Positions 50,661 to 59,699 of a DNA stretch of 64,000 bases are shown here, one piece after another. The stretch spans positions 6,172,001 through 6,236,000 of the forward strand of contig NZ_JAFBCL010000001.1 in assembly GCF_016907655.1 (NCBI RefSeq). Reading direction: 5' to 3'. Position 1 is the first letter of the stretch; every line of letters begins with the position of its first letter. The notes beneath the pieces were generated by a model. The model was not told where the DNA came from. It ran no database searches and saw nothing but the letters and a program-made list of their open reading frames with translations. The position numbers were made by a program, and so were the translations under genes. The stretch comes from Saccharothrix algeriensis. Its GTDB lineage: Bacteria > Actinomycetota > Actinomycetes > Mycobacteriales > Pseudonocardiaceae.

Positions 50661-51460
50661 CGCCGCCTCGCCAGGAACTCCAGGATCGCCGCGCTGGTGG
50701 CCTCCGGCGCGGACAGCTGCGGGCAGTGCCCGGTGGCGTCCAGGGTGACCAGCTCCGACCCGGGGATGGCCGCGTGCACGAACGCGCCGACCTCGCGCGG
50801 GGCGATCGCGTCGTGGGCGCACTCCAGCACCAGCGTGGGCACGCGCACCGACGCCAGGTCCGACCGGGAGTCGGACAGGAAGGTGGTGCGGGCGAACACG
50901 CGGGCCATGTCCGGGTCGGTGGCGCAGAAGCTGTTGGTCAGCTCCCGGCCCAGCTCGGGCCGCTCCGGGTTGCCCATGATCACCGGCGCCATCGCCGACG
51001 ACCAGCCCAGGTAGTTCGACTCCAGCGACGCCAGCAGCTCGTCGACGTCCTCGGCGCTGAACCCGCCGCGGTAGCCGACGTCGTCGACGTAGCGCGGCGA
51101 GGGGGCGACCATCACCAGCGCCCCGATGTGCTCGGGGGCCTGCCGGGCGGCCAGCACCCCGATCATCGCGCTGACCGAGTGGCCCACGAACACCGCGTCG
51201 CGCAGGTCCAGCGCCCGGCACACCTCCACCGCGTCCTGCGCGTAGCCGGCCAGGTCCCGGTAGCGCTCCTCGCGGAAGGCCGACAGGTCCGACCGGCCCG
51301 CCCCCACGTAGTCGAACAGCACCACCCGGTGGGCCTCGGCCAGCGCCGGCGCGGTCAGCCGCCACAGGTTCTGGTCGCACCCGAACCCGTGGGCCAGCAC
51401 CACCGCCGGTCCCTGCGGGTCACCCGTGACGGTGACGTTGTTCCTGCGGATGACGTCCAT
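50657..51460 (-). CDS. rsbQ: RsbQ-like alpha/beta hydrolase, stress-signal partner of RsbP
   Basis: 267 residues from the ATG at 51460; an ATG at 51469 abuts its ribosome site AAAGG and is less likely. The N-terminal NNVTVTGDPQGPAVVLAHGF, then GFGCDQNLW, RVVLFDYVGAGRSDLSAF and LNYIGW-like SNYLGW match RsbQ closely along its length. The triad is Ser95 (VGHSVSA), Asp217 (ECAHDAIAP) and His245 (ATGHCPQLS), almost the RsbQ numbering. RsbQ, like the plant receptors D14/KAI2, hydrolyses a small hydrophobic signal and activates its partner. Here it is translationally coupled to the PAS-PP2C gene. Confidence 0.93.
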   Translation of the reverse strand: MDVIRRNNVTVTGDPQGPAVVLAHGFGCDQNLWRLTAPALAEAHRVVLFDYVGAGRSDLSAFREERYRDLAGYAQDAVEVCRALDLRDAVFVGHSVSAMIGVLAARQAPEHIGALVMVAPSPRYVDDVGYRGGFSAEDVDELLASLESNYLGWSSAMAPVIMGNPERPELGRELTNSFCATDPDMARVFARTTFLSDSRSDLASVRVPTLVLECAHDAIAPREVGAFVHAAIPGSELVTLDATGHCPQLSAPEATSAAILEFLARRR

Positions 51461-51566
51461 GGTCGCCATCCTTTCAGCCGCGCCGCGCCGCCACACCCCC
51501 CGACCGCGCGCCCGGTCGGCGCGGGTGTCTCCACCGGCTCCTCCGGAACCCCATTGCCATACACCT

Positions 51567-51589
51567 TGTTCGGACGACCTGTTCGGACG
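51567..51589 (+). promoter_or_regulatory. Direct repeat in the amidohydrolase promoter region
   Basis: TGTTCGGACG occurs at 51567-51576 and 51580-51589 (13-bp period), 42 bp upstream of the start codon. Candidate binding site for the TetR regulator encoded just after the amidohydrolase. Confidence 0.5.
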
Positions 51590-51631
51590 TAGAGTCCGGG
51601 CCTCTCGTCAGCGCGGATGAGGAGGAACCGG

Positions 51632-53362
51632 ATGAGCAGGGACGACCGGGCCACGCTGTTCCACGGCGGCCGAGTGGTCACGATGCGGGAGGACGGCGCC
51701 GTCGCGGAGGCGATCGTCGTGCAGGACGGCCGGGTGGTGGCCACCGGCGCCGAGCAGGACATGCGCGCCGCGGCGGGCGACCACGCCAGGACCGTCGACC
51801 TGGCGGGCGCCACCGTCATGCCGGGGCTGGTCGACACGCACCCGCACCTGATCCACTGGAACGGCATCAAGCGGTCGGTCGTGGACCTGTCCGACTGCCG
51901 CGACCACGGCGAGATCGCCGCGCGGATCGCCGCCGCCGCGGCGCGGACGCCCAAGGGGCAGTGGATCCGCTGCTCCCCGGTCGGGGAACCGCACTACTTC
52001 CTGCGCCGCTCCTACCGGGACCTGGCCGAGGGCGAGCTGCCGACCCGGCGGCTGCTCGACGCCGCCGCGCCCGACCACCCGGTCTGGATCCAGGCGTGGG
52101 CCCCGGTGAACCCGGCCGTGACGGTGCTGAGCACGCGGGGGCTGTGGAACATCCAGGTCTCCCGGAACACCCCCGACCGGGTCGGCCGGGTCTCGGTGGA
52201 GAAGGACGCGGACGGCGAGCCCACCGGCCGGCTGCTCGGGCCGGTGAACAACTACTACAACAACGAACCGTGGTGGGACTCCGTGCTGGCCCGCATCGAC
52301 GGGGTGTCCCCGGAGGACTGGTACGAGGGCGCCCGCAGCGGGATGGCCGAGGCGAACCGCGGGGGCGTCACGACCGTCTTCGAGGGGCACATGATGGACT
52401 GGCCGCTCATCGACGTCTACCGGCAGCACGGCAACGCGGGCACCCTGACCACCCGGGTCCTGTGCACGCCCGACGCCGAGCCGCACGGCCTGCCCACCTC
52501 CGTCCCGCTGACGGAGGCCGAGCTGGTCCAGCGGCTGGAACTGGCCTACCGCGTCCAGGACCTCTCCGGCGACCTGTTCCGCACGGAGAGCTTCCTGTGC
52601 TCGCGGGGCGGGCCGTTCAACCCCGGCATGATGATCCTCAACCGGAGCCACCGCGGCCCCTACGGCGAGTGGACGAAGGGCGTGGAGTTCATCCCGGAGT
52701 GGAAGGGCCGGCTCATGGTCGAGTTCGCGGCCGAGCGCGGGATGCGGATGAACCTCATCTCGGTGGCCGACCGCGAGCACGACGTCGCGCTGGAGCACCT
52801 GGAGACCGCCCGGCGCAGGTTCGGCGACTTCTCCGACCGGCAGTGGACCCTGCAGCACGCCTACTTCATGACCGACGAGCAGTGCCGGCGCTACCGCGAC
52901 CTGGGGTTCCAGATCACCACCAGCACGTCCTTCTCGCACTTCAAGATGCACACCTTCCGGGAGCGGCTGGGCAGCGACAGCCTGCGGGACCTGATCCCGC
53001 TGCGGCGCGAGCTGGACCACGGCTTCGAGGTCGGCTGCGGCACCGACTGGGGGCCCTCGAACGTGTTCGAGCACATCGCCTTCGCGCAGACCCACCGCGG
53101 CGTGTTCGGCGACCGCAACGACGGCCCGGCCCAGGTGATCAGCCGGGAGCAGGCGCTGGCCACCTGGACCCGGTCGGCCGCGCGGGTCCTGCGCTGGGAG
53201 GGGATCGGCACCCTGGAGGCGGGCAAGCACGCCGACCTGATCGTCGTCGACCGCGACCCGCTCACGACCCCGACCGACGACCTGAAGGACACGAGGGTGC
53301 ACCTGACCATGCTCGGCGGGCGGCCGGTGCACGACGAGGGCGTCCTGCACGACGTCCTCTAG
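51632..53362 (+). CDS. Metal-dependent amidohydrolase (YtcJ-like)
   Basis: 576 residues from the ATG at 51632 (AGGAGG at 51620-51625; an earlier ATG at 51617 lies before that site). The amidohydrolase fold is shown by the small beta-sandwich at both ends (TLFHGGRVVTM and GTLEAGKHADLIVVDRDPL), VMPGLVDTHPHLI with the HxH metal ligands, QHAYF and CGTDWGPSN with the late Asp ligand. YtcJ-type members hydrolyse amide or related bonds in xenobiotics and secondary metabolites. A direct repeat precedes it and a TetR gene follows 39 bp downstream; the pair is probably a substrate-induced unit. Substrate unknown. Confidence 0.9.
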   Translation: MSRDDRATLFHGGRVVTMREDGAVAEAIVVQDGRVVATGAEQDMRAAAGDHARTVDLAGATVMPGLVDTHPHLIHWNGIKRSVVDLSDCRDHGEIAARIAAAAARTPKGQWIRCSPVGEPHYFLRRSYRDLAEGELPTRRLLDAAAPDHPVWIQAWAPVNPAVTVLSTRGLWNIQVSRNTPDRVGRVSVEKDADGEPTGRLLGPVNNYYNNEPWWDSVLARIDGVSPEDWYEGARSGMAEANRGGVTTVFEGHMMDWPLIDVYRQHGNAGTLTTRVLCTPDAEPHGLPTSVPLTEAELVQRLELAYRVQDLSGDLFRTESFLCSRGGPFNPGMMILNRSHRGPYGEWTKGVEFIPEWKGRLMVEFAAERGMRMNLISVADREHDVALEHLETARRRFGDFSDRQWTLQHAYFMTDEQCRRYRDLGFQITTSTSFSHFKMHTFRERLGSDSLRDLIPLRRELDHGFEVGCGTDWGPSNVFEHIAFAQTHRGVFGDRNDGPAQVISREQALATWTRSAARVLRWEGIGTLEAGKHADLIVVDRDPLTTPTDDLKDTRVHLTMLGGRPVHDEGVLHDVL

Positions 53363-53401
53363 GATCGGCGCCATGCTCCCCGGTCAGGCGCGCGGGCACT
53401 G

Positions 53402-54031
53402 ATGCCGCCCAGGCGCGCGTCCCGCGGCGACCTGCGCGACGGGTCGGTCGAGGTCGCCATCGTGGACGCGGTCGGCAGGCTCCTGGCCGACCGGTCCATC
53501 GAGGACGTGGCGGTCTCCGACGTCCTCGGCGAGGCCGGGGTGTCGCGGGCGACGTTCTACTTCTACTTCGAGTCCAAGCACGCCGTGGTCGCCGCGCTGT
53601 TCGAGCGCGTCCTCGGCGAGGTGTACGCGGAGTTCGAGCGGCACTGGCTCGAAGTGGACGCCGCGGCCGGGGACGCCGCCGAATCCCTGCACGTGGCGCT
53701 GAGCGCGGTGTACCGCGTCTTCCTGGCGCACGGCCCCGTGCTGCGCACGGTCGCGCGCGCCTACCCCGAGCAGCCCGAGCTGGCCCGCGCCTTCGAGGGC
53801 GTGATGGACCGCCTGATCGCCGGCGCGGCGGCGAAGATCGAGGCCGACCGGGCGGCCGGCGTCGCGCCGGCCGGCCGCGACGCCGGCGAGCTGGCCTCCA
53901 CCCTGGTGTGGATGAACGAGCGGTGCTTCTACGTCCACTCGCTGCGGCCGGACCGGGGGTGGTCCTCCGCGGAGGCCATGACCGGGTCGCTGGCGCAGGT
54001 CTGGGCCTCGGCCATCTACCGGCCGGCCTGA
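53402..54031 (+). CDS. TetR-family regulator next to the amidohydrolase
   Basis: 209 residues. HTH at about 36-62: SIEDVAVSDVLGEAGVSRAT, then FYFYFESKHAVVAAL. The C-terminal helices (LAHGPVLRTVARAYPEQPEL, STLVWMNERCFYVHSL) resemble the EthR-type ligand pocket. It is co-directional with and 39 bp after the amidohydrolase gene and probably co-transcribed, so it likely controls the direct-repeat promoter at 51567. Confidence 0.9.
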   Translation: MPPRRASRGDLRDGSVEVAIVDAVGRLLADRSIEDVAVSDVLGEAGVSRATFYFYFESKHAVVAALFERVLGEVYAEFERHWLEVDAAAGDAAESLHVALSAVYRVFLAHGPVLRTVARAYPEQPELARAFEGVMDRLIAGAAAKIEADRAAGVAPAGRDAGELASTLVWMNERCFYVHSLRPDRGWSSAEAMTGSLAQVWASAIYRPA

Positions 54032-54396
54032 GCGGGCGCCCGGCCCGCCCGCCCGGGAGAGAAGCGTCACGCGGCGGCCGTGGCGGCGGACACCGGCCGG
54101 CGTGGCGGCGACCCCGGGTGCGACCAGGGGAGATCGGCCCGCGCCCGGGCGCGTGAGCAGCGCGGCGACCGCGCCCCGCGGTGGCGCCGCCGCCACCCCC
54201 GGGACGGGCGGAGTGTGCAATCACACACCCCGGTGGAAGATCAAATGTGCGGTTCCTGTCATCCGCGGTGAGCGGTCGTGCCAGCATTTCGGGTCATGGA
54301 CCCACACGTCGCCTACCTCCCCGCCGTTGCCGACCCCCGTTCGCGGGGCCGGCGTGCGCGAGGACCGATCACCGGGTCGACGAGGCGGGTCGGCCC
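54032..54396. other. Intergenic region, 365 bp
   Basis: Upstream of the mannosyltransferase operon. It contains GTGTG-caat-CACAC at 54213-54226, a short palindrome that could be an operator, in an AT-richer patch (54213-54300) likely to hold the promoter. No gene supported. Confidence 0.4.
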
Positions 54397-56094
54397 GTGA
54401 CCGGTGGGGTGACCGCGGGTGGTGAACCGGCGACCGCCCTGGTGAGCCGCCCGGGCGCGTGGCGGTCGGCGCTCCGGCAGGTCCCGCTGCGGGTGGTGCG
54501 GCCGGGTGTGCTCGGCGCGCTGCTGATCACCGTCGGCGGGGTCGGCGCCGGCGCGGTCGTGCACCGCGACCCGCTGCTGAGCGGCACCGTCCTGAACGTG
54601 GTGCGCTACGGCCACGGGCGCGACCTGGCGACCGCGGTGCTGTTCGCCGGGCTGGCGCTCATGGTCGTGTCGTGGGTCCGGCTCGGCCGGCTGGCGCGCG
54701 CGGACGGCATCAGCGGTCGCGGGGTGGCGCTGGCCGCCGCCGCCTGGACCGCGCCGCTGCTCATCGCGCCGCCGCTGTACAGCCGCGACGCCTACAGCTA
54801 CCTGGCCCAGGGCGCGGTCGCCCTGCGCGGGTTCGACCCCTACACGACCGGCGCGTCCGCGCTGACCCTGCCGCTGGGCGGGAACGTGGCGTCGCTGTGG
54901 CAGGACACGCCGTCGCCCTACGGGCCGCTGTTCCTCCTGCTGGCCAAGTCGGTTGTCGCCGTGATCGGCGACAACGTGATCATCGGCGTGGTCCTCATGC
55001 GACTGGCCGTGCTGGGCGGGCTGGTGCTGCTCGCCTGGGCGATGCCCGGCCTCACCCGGCGCCTCGGCGGGCGCGTCCCGGTGGCGCTGTGGCTGACCGT
55101 GGCCAACCCGCTGGTGCTCGCCGTGGGCATCGGCGGCGCGCACAACGACATCCTGATGGTCGGCCTGATGGCGGTCGGCGTGCTGATGGTGCTCGACGGC
55201 AGGCACGTGCGCGGGTTCGCGGTGGTCGCCCTGGCGACCGCGGTGAAGGCCACGGCGGTGCTGGTGGTCCCGTTCCTGGTGTGGGTGTGGGTGGCGCGGC
55301 TGCCCGGTCCCGCCCGGCACCGCTTCCTCAAGGCGTGCGCGGTGGGCGGGGCCGCCTTCGTCGGCGTGTTCGCCCTGTCCACCCTGGCGGCCGGGGTGGA
55401 CCTGGGGTGGGTCGACGTGCTGCGGTCCCAGACCCCGCTGCTGACCTGGATGTCACTGCCCTGCGCGGCGGCCGAACTCGCCTTCCACTCGGTGGGGCAC
55501 TACTTCGGCGGCGTGTCCCGCGAGGACTTCCTGGACTTCTTCCGTGGCGCCGGGGTCTACCTCCTCGCCGCGGTGCTCCTGCGCCAGTGGTGGCAGGCCC
55601 GGGTGGGCGGCGTGGAGGCGGTCCGCCGCGCCGCGATCGCCCTGCTCGCCGCCACCGTGCTCGCCCCGTCGGTGCTCCCGTGGTACTTCACCTGGGCGCT
55701 GGCGGTCGCCGCCGCGTTCGCGTGGAAGGACCGCTGGCTCGCCGTCGCGGCCGGCGTCTCGGTGTGGATGGTGCTGGTGACCCTGCCCGACGGCACGATC
55801 GTCGCGCGGTGGCACTACGGGTCGGTGAACCCGGTGCTGTGGTGGTCCTACCTGGCCGTGACCGTGCTGATCGGCGTGTGGGTGGGCATGGCCCTGCTCC
55901 AGCGCGGGGCCGAGGAGGCGCCCGGCGGGCAGGCGGCCCGGTCCGCCGTGGACGGCGCCCGCGGTCCGGCCGTCGTGGACGGTCCCGGTGGTCCGGGCGC
56001 GGTGGCCGACGCGGTGGCCGACGAGGTGGAGGTGGGCGGGCAGCGCCGGGCCCGGCGCCCCGAACCGGGCCTCAAGGGGGACGGCGGTGGCTGA
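54397..56094 (+). CDS. MptB-like polyprenol-phosphomannose-dependent mannosyltransferase (GT-C)
   Basis: 565 residues from the GTG at 54397; a GTG at 54409 is an alternative. About 13 hydrophobic helices. The GT-C signature loop is PPLYSRDAYSYLAQGAV, with the catalytic acid in the first extracytoplasmic loop, followed by PYGPLFLLL and a central GGAHNDILMVGLM. This matches the alpha-1,6-mannosyltransferase family (MptA/MptB) that extends lipomannan/lipoarabinomannan-type glycans from polyprenyl-phosphate mannose. A hydrophilic Gly/Pro tail of about 60 residues is unusual. It overlaps the next GT gene by 8 bp. Confidence 0.88.
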   Translation: MTGGVTAGGEPATALVSRPGAWRSALRQVPLRVVRPGVLGALLITVGGVGAGAVVHRDPLLSGTVLNVVRYGHGRDLATAVLFAGLALMVVSWVRLGRLARADGISGRGVALAAAAWTAPLLIAPPLYSRDAYSYLAQGAVALRGFDPYTTGASALTLPLGGNVASLWQDTPSPYGPLFLLLAKSVVAVIGDNVIIGVVLMRLAVLGGLVLLAWAMPGLTRRLGGRVPVALWLTVANPLVLAVGIGGAHNDILMVGLMAVGVLMVLDGRHVRGFAVVALATAVKATAVLVVPFLVWVWVARLPGPARHRFLKACAVGGAAFVGVFALSTLAAGVDLGWVDVLRSQTPLLTWMSLPCAAAELAFHSVGHYFGGVSREDFLDFFRGAGVYLLAAVLLRQWWQARVGGVEAVRRAAIALLAATVLAPSVLPWYFTWALAVAAAFAWKDRWLAVAAGVSVWMVLVTLPDGTIVARWHYGSVNPVLWWSYLAVTVLIGVWVGMALLQRGAEEAPGGQAARSAVDGARGPAVVDGPGGPGAVADAVADEVEVGGQRRARRPEPGLKGDGGG

Positions 56095-57331
56095 ACGCGC
56101 GCTGCTCCGGTTCGCGCCGCTGGTGCTGCTGCTGTCGCTCGGCTGGTACGCGTGGACGCTGGGACCCCCGGACGGCTGGGGCATGATCGACCTCAAGGTC
56201 TACTGGACCCTGGCGCCGAACCTGCTCGACGACCGGCTGTACTCGATCGACATGCCGTTCACGGCCGACTTCCCGCTGCCGTTCACCTACCCGCCGTTCG
56301 CGGCGCTGGTCTTCCTCCCGCTGTCGTGGCTGCCGTGGCTCGCCGCCCGCGTGCTGTGGCAGGTGCTGTCCCTGGTGTGCCTGTGGTGGCTGGTCCGCAC
56401 CGCGCTGCGGCTGGTGGCCGCGAAGTCCGGGCAGGACTGGGACGCCACCTGGTCGCGCCGGGCGGCGCTGTGGACCGCGCTGGCCCTGTGGTGCGAGCCG
56501 GTCCGCAAGACCCTCGACTTCGGACAGGTCAACCTGGTGCTCATCGCCGGCGTGCTGGCGGCGATGACGGCCACCCGCCAGGCGGTGGCCGGCCTCGGCG
56601 TCGGCGTCGCGGCGGGGCTGAAGCTGACCCCCGCGATCTCCTCGCTGTACTTCCTGGCCACCCGCAGGTTCGCCGCCGCCGCCTGGTCGGCGGCCGGGTT
56701 CGCGCTCACCGCGGTCCTGGGCCTGCTCGCCTCGGCGGCCGACTCGTGGCGCTACTGGTTCGAGCTGCTGGGCGCGGCCGACCGGGTGGGCCCGGTGGGC
56801 TCGGCGATCAACCAGTCGCTGCGGGGCGCGCTGTCGCGCAGCTTCGGCCACGACGTGGGCACGTCCTGGCCGTGGCTGCTCGCGGTGGCGGTGTCCGCGG
56901 TGCTGGTCGGGTTCGCGCTGCGCGCCGCGACGCGGGCGGGCGACGCGCTGGCCGCCGTGGTGGCCGTGCAGCTGTTCGGCCTGCTGCTCTCGCCGATCTC
57001 CTGGAGCCACCACTGGGTGTGGGTGGTGCCCCTGGTGCTGTGGATCGCCTACGGCGCGGCCCGCCGCGGCCCGCTCGCGCTGTCCCTGGCCGCGGCCTGG
57101 GTCCTGGTCACCGGCGCGGACCTGATCACGTTCCTGCTCGACCGGCAGCCCAGCATCTGGGAGATCCCCCGGCCCTGGCCGCTGGCCGCGCTCGGGTGGT
57201 GCTACCCGCTGCTCGGGCTGATCACCCTCGCGGTGCTGCCCAGGCTGCTGCGCGCCGGCGGCGCCGCGCCGCGGCGGGAGGTCGGGCCACCGCTCGTCGA
57301 GACCTCGGAGGCCGGGCGCCGTGCGGGCTGA
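56087..57331 (+). CDS. GT87 (DUF2029) polyprenyl-phosphate mannosyltransferase, first copy
   Basis: 414 residues from the GTG at 56087 (AAGGGGGA upstream), overlapping the MptB-like stop. About ten helices. GT87 markers: catalytic Asp region MIDLKVYWTLAP, LPFTYPPFAALVF, DFGQVNLVL, NQSLRGALSR and SPISWSHHWVW. PimE and related GT87 enzymes add mannose to phosphatidylinositol mannosides or lipoglycans on the outer membrane leaflet. It is a tandem paralogue of the following gene, with which it overlaps by 11 bp. Confidence 0.9.
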   Translation: MAERALLRFAPLVLLLSLGWYAWTLGPPDGWGMIDLKVYWTLAPNLLDDRLYSIDMPFTADFPLPFTYPPFAALVFLPLSWLPWLAARVLWQVLSLVCLWWLVRTALRLVAAKSGQDWDATWSRRAALWTALALWCEPVRKTLDFGQVNLVLIAGVLAAMTATRQAVAGLGVGVAAGLKLTPAISSLYFLATRRFAAAAWSAAGFALTAVLGLLASAADSWRYWFELLGAADRVGPVGSAINQSLRGALSRSFGHDVGTSWPWLLAVAVSAVLVGFALRAATRAGDALAAVVAVQLFGLLLSPISWSHHWVWVVPLVLWIAYGAARRGPLALSLAAAWVLVTGADLITFLLDRQPSIWEIPRPWPLAALGWCYPLLGLITLAVLPRLLRAGGAAPRREVGPPLVETSEAGRRAG

Positions 57332-58631
57332 ACCGACGTCGCGCCGCGCGCTGCTCGCGGCCTGGGAGCGGCGGCTGTGCGCCGCGGCGCCGTGGCTGCT
57401 GGTGGTCTCCGCGCTGGTGCGCACCTGGACGATCGTCACCGGGTTCGGCAACGAGACGATCGACCTGTACGTGTACTGGGCGCTGGCGCCGCACGTGCTG
57501 GCCGACGACCTGTACCAGGTCACCTCGCCGAACTCGCCGCCGGACTTCCCGCTGCCGTTCACCTACCCGCCGTTCGGCGCGCTGGTGTTCCTGCCGGTGA
57601 GCGGGCTGCCGTGGGTCGTGGCGCAGTGGACGTGGCGGCTGCTGTCCGGGCTGTGCCTGTACTGGATGGTGCGGGTGGCCCTGCGCCACGTGGCCGGCGC
57701 GGGCTGGACCGCGGACGCCCCGCTGTGGCGGCGGCGCGCGCTGCTGTGGACCGCGGCGCTGCTGTGGCTGCAGCCGGTCTACCACACGTTCGAGTTCGGG
57801 CAGATCAACCTGGTGCTGTCGGCGGTCGTGCTCGCGGCCATGCTGGCCGGGAACCCGCGGCTGGCCGGCGCCGGGGTCGGCTTCGCGGCGGGCGTGAAGC
57901 TCGTGCCGGCGGTCTCCGGGTTGTACTTCCTGGCCACCGGCCGGATCGCCGCGGCCCTGTGGTCGGTGGCGGCGTTCGCGCTCAGCGTCGGCCTCGGCTT
58001 CGCCGTGGACCCGGAGCAGGCCGAGCACTACTGGTTCGGCCTGCTGGGCGACGCGAGCCGGGTGGGCCCGGTCGCCACCGCGCACAACCAGTCGCTGCGC
58101 GCCGCGCTGTCGCGCACCTTCGGCCACGACGTGGGCACGTCCTGGCCGTGGCTCGTCGCCGTCGCGGTGGCGGCGGTGCTCACCGGCTTCGCGCTGCGCA
58201 CGGCGGTCCGGTCCGGTGACGCGCTGCTCGGCGTGCTGGTCGTGCAGTTCTTCGGGCTGCTGGTGTCGCCGATCTCGTGGGACCACCACTGGGTGTGGGT
58301 GGCGCCGCTGCTGATCTGGCTGCTCCACACCCGCGGCACGCCGTGGCTGCGGGGCTGGCTGCTGGTGCTGTGGTGCCCGGTGATGTTCTACGACCTCATC
58401 GCCTTCCAGCTGCGCCGGCAGGAGACGATCTGGACGATCAGCCGGCCCGGCCACCTCTCCGCGATCGGGTGGGCCTACCCGCTGCTCGCGCTGCTCACCC
58501 TGGCCGGGATCGCGTTCGTCCTCGGGAGGCGGTCGGCGGCCGGGTCCGCGCCACCGGAGGGCGCCGCCGGGGCGCCGCGGCGCGACGTGGCGACGTCGGC
58601 CGGGTCGGGCGGCGGTTCGCCGCGTCCCTGA
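57321..58631 (+). CDS. GT87 (DUF2029) polyprenyl-phosphate mannosyltransferase, second copy
   Basis: 436 residues from the GTG at 57321. Same topology and motifs as the preceding gene: TIDLYVYWALAP, LPFTYPPFGALVF, EFGQINLVL, NQSLRAALSR, SPISWDHHWVW. The two genes share DNA tracts of 30 bp or more without mismatch (around 56851/58121 and 56268/57543), a sign of duplication with possible gene conversion. It probably adds a further mannose, or the same step with a different acceptor. It completes a three-gene overlapping operon for cell-envelope mannan. Confidence 0.9.
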   Translation: MRAEPTSRRALLAAWERRLCAAAPWLLVVSALVRTWTIVTGFGNETIDLYVYWALAPHVLADDLYQVTSPNSPPDFPLPFTYPPFGALVFLPVSGLPWVVAQWTWRLLSGLCLYWMVRVALRHVAGAGWTADAPLWRRRALLWTAALLWLQPVYHTFEFGQINLVLSAVVLAAMLAGNPRLAGAGVGFAAGVKLVPAVSGLYFLATGRIAAALWSVAAFALSVGLGFAVDPEQAEHYWFGLLGDASRVGPVATAHNQSLRAALSRTFGHDVGTSWPWLVAVAVAAVLTGFALRTAVRSGDALLGVLVVQFFGLLVSPISWDHHWVWVAPLLIWLLHTRGTPWLRGWLLVLWCPVMFYDLIAFQLRRQETIWTISRPGHLSAIGWAYPLLALLTLAGIAFVLGRRSAAGSAPPEGAAGAPRRDVATSAGSGGGSPRP

Positions 58632-58763
58632 GGCGCGGTCGGGCAGCCTCGCGGGCGGTCGCCCACAACCACCCGATCGTGTCTCCTCGCACGGGGCCGG
58701 CAGCCACTTCCGGGCGACTACTGTCACGCGGCGACGTGGTGCCCAGCGAAGGGATTGCGTGCC

Positions 58764-59699
58764 ATGCGACGACTGCCGGCGGTGCTCGCCGTGCTCCTGC
58801 TGCTCCTGCTGCCGGCGGAGGTCTCGGCGACACCGGGTGACCCGGGGTCCCTGGCGGGGGCGGCGGCGCTGGCCAACGCCGCGCTGCGCCCGGACACCCC
58901 GCCCCCCGGGGCGAACAACTGGTCCTGCGTGCCCCCGCCCGAGCACCCCCGGCCGGTGGTGCTGGTGCACGCCACGTTCTCGAACATGACCTACAACTGG
59001 TTCGCGCTCTCGCCGCTGCTGGCCGAGCGCGGGTACTGCGTCTTCGCGTTCAACTACGGCCAGCGGCCCGGCCGGGTGGTCGGGCTGCCGGGGTCGCGCC
59101 TGCCCGGCGGCGTCGCGCCCGTCGCGGAGTCGGCCGCCGAGCTGGCGGCGTTCGTCGAGGAGGTGGCGGCGCGCACCGGCGCGCCGCGGGTCGACCTCGT
59201 CGGGCACAGCCAGGGCGGCCTCATGCCGCGCCACTACCTGAAGTTCCTCGGCGGCGCGGCCAGGGTGCACCACCTGGTCGGCCTCGCGCCGCCCAACCAC
59301 GGCACCTCGGTGGTCGGCCTGGCGCGGCTGCCCGGCGCGCCCGAGCTGCTCGCCGCCGGCCTCGGCCGGTCGGTGGCCGACCAGGTCGTCGGCTCGGAGT
59401 TCCTGCGCGCGCTCAACGCGGGCGGCGACACCGTGCCGGGCGTGCGCTACACGGTGATCGCCACCCGCTACGACGAGGTCGTCACCCCCTACACCTCGGC
59501 CTTCCTCGACGGCCCGCGGGTCACCAACATCACCCTGCAACGGCTGTGCGGCCCGGCCCAAGCCTCCGAGCACCTCGCCGTCCCGTTCGACCCGGCGGTC
59601 CTGCGGCACGTCCTCAACGCGCTGGACCCCGCCCACGCCCGGCCGGCGACGTGCGGCCTGGCGCTGCCGGTCGTCGGCGGCCTGGCCGCGGTCAGATGA
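58764..59699 (+). CDS. Secreted lipase/esterase (alpha/beta hydrolase)
   Basis: 311 residues from the ATG at 58764 (GAAGGGA upstream; a TTG lies at 58755). Signal peptide MRRLPAVLAVLLLLLLPA, cleaved near EVSA. HATFSNMTYNWF forms the oxyanion region, VGHSQGG holds Ser149, Asp lies in TRYDEVVTPY and His in SEHLAVPF. This is the actinobacterial class 2 triacylglycerol lipase pattern. Cysteines at 55, 92 and near the C-terminus suggest disulphides. Its stop overlaps the convergent cholesterol oxidase stop by 8 bp. Confidence 0.9.
   Translation: MRRLPAVLAVLLLLLLPAEVSATPGDPGSLAGAAALANAALRPDTPPPGANNWSCVPPPEHPRPVVLVHATFSNMTYNWFALSPLLAERGYCVFAFNYGQRPGRVVGLPGSRLPGGVAPVAESAAELAAFVEEVAARTGAPRVDLVGHSQGGLMPRHYLKFLGGAARVHHLVGLAPPNHGTSVVGLARLPGAPELLAAGLGRSVADQVVGSEFLRALNAGGDTVPGVRYTVIATRYDEVVTPYTSAFLDGPRVTNITLQRLCGPAQASEHLAVPFDPAVLRHVLNALDPAHARPATCGLALPVVGGLAAVR

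Noticed and set aside
54213-54226. CRP/FNR-type site GTGTG-caat-CACAC
   Set aside because: The half-site spacing is 4 bp rather than the usual 6, so only a generic palindrome is recorded.
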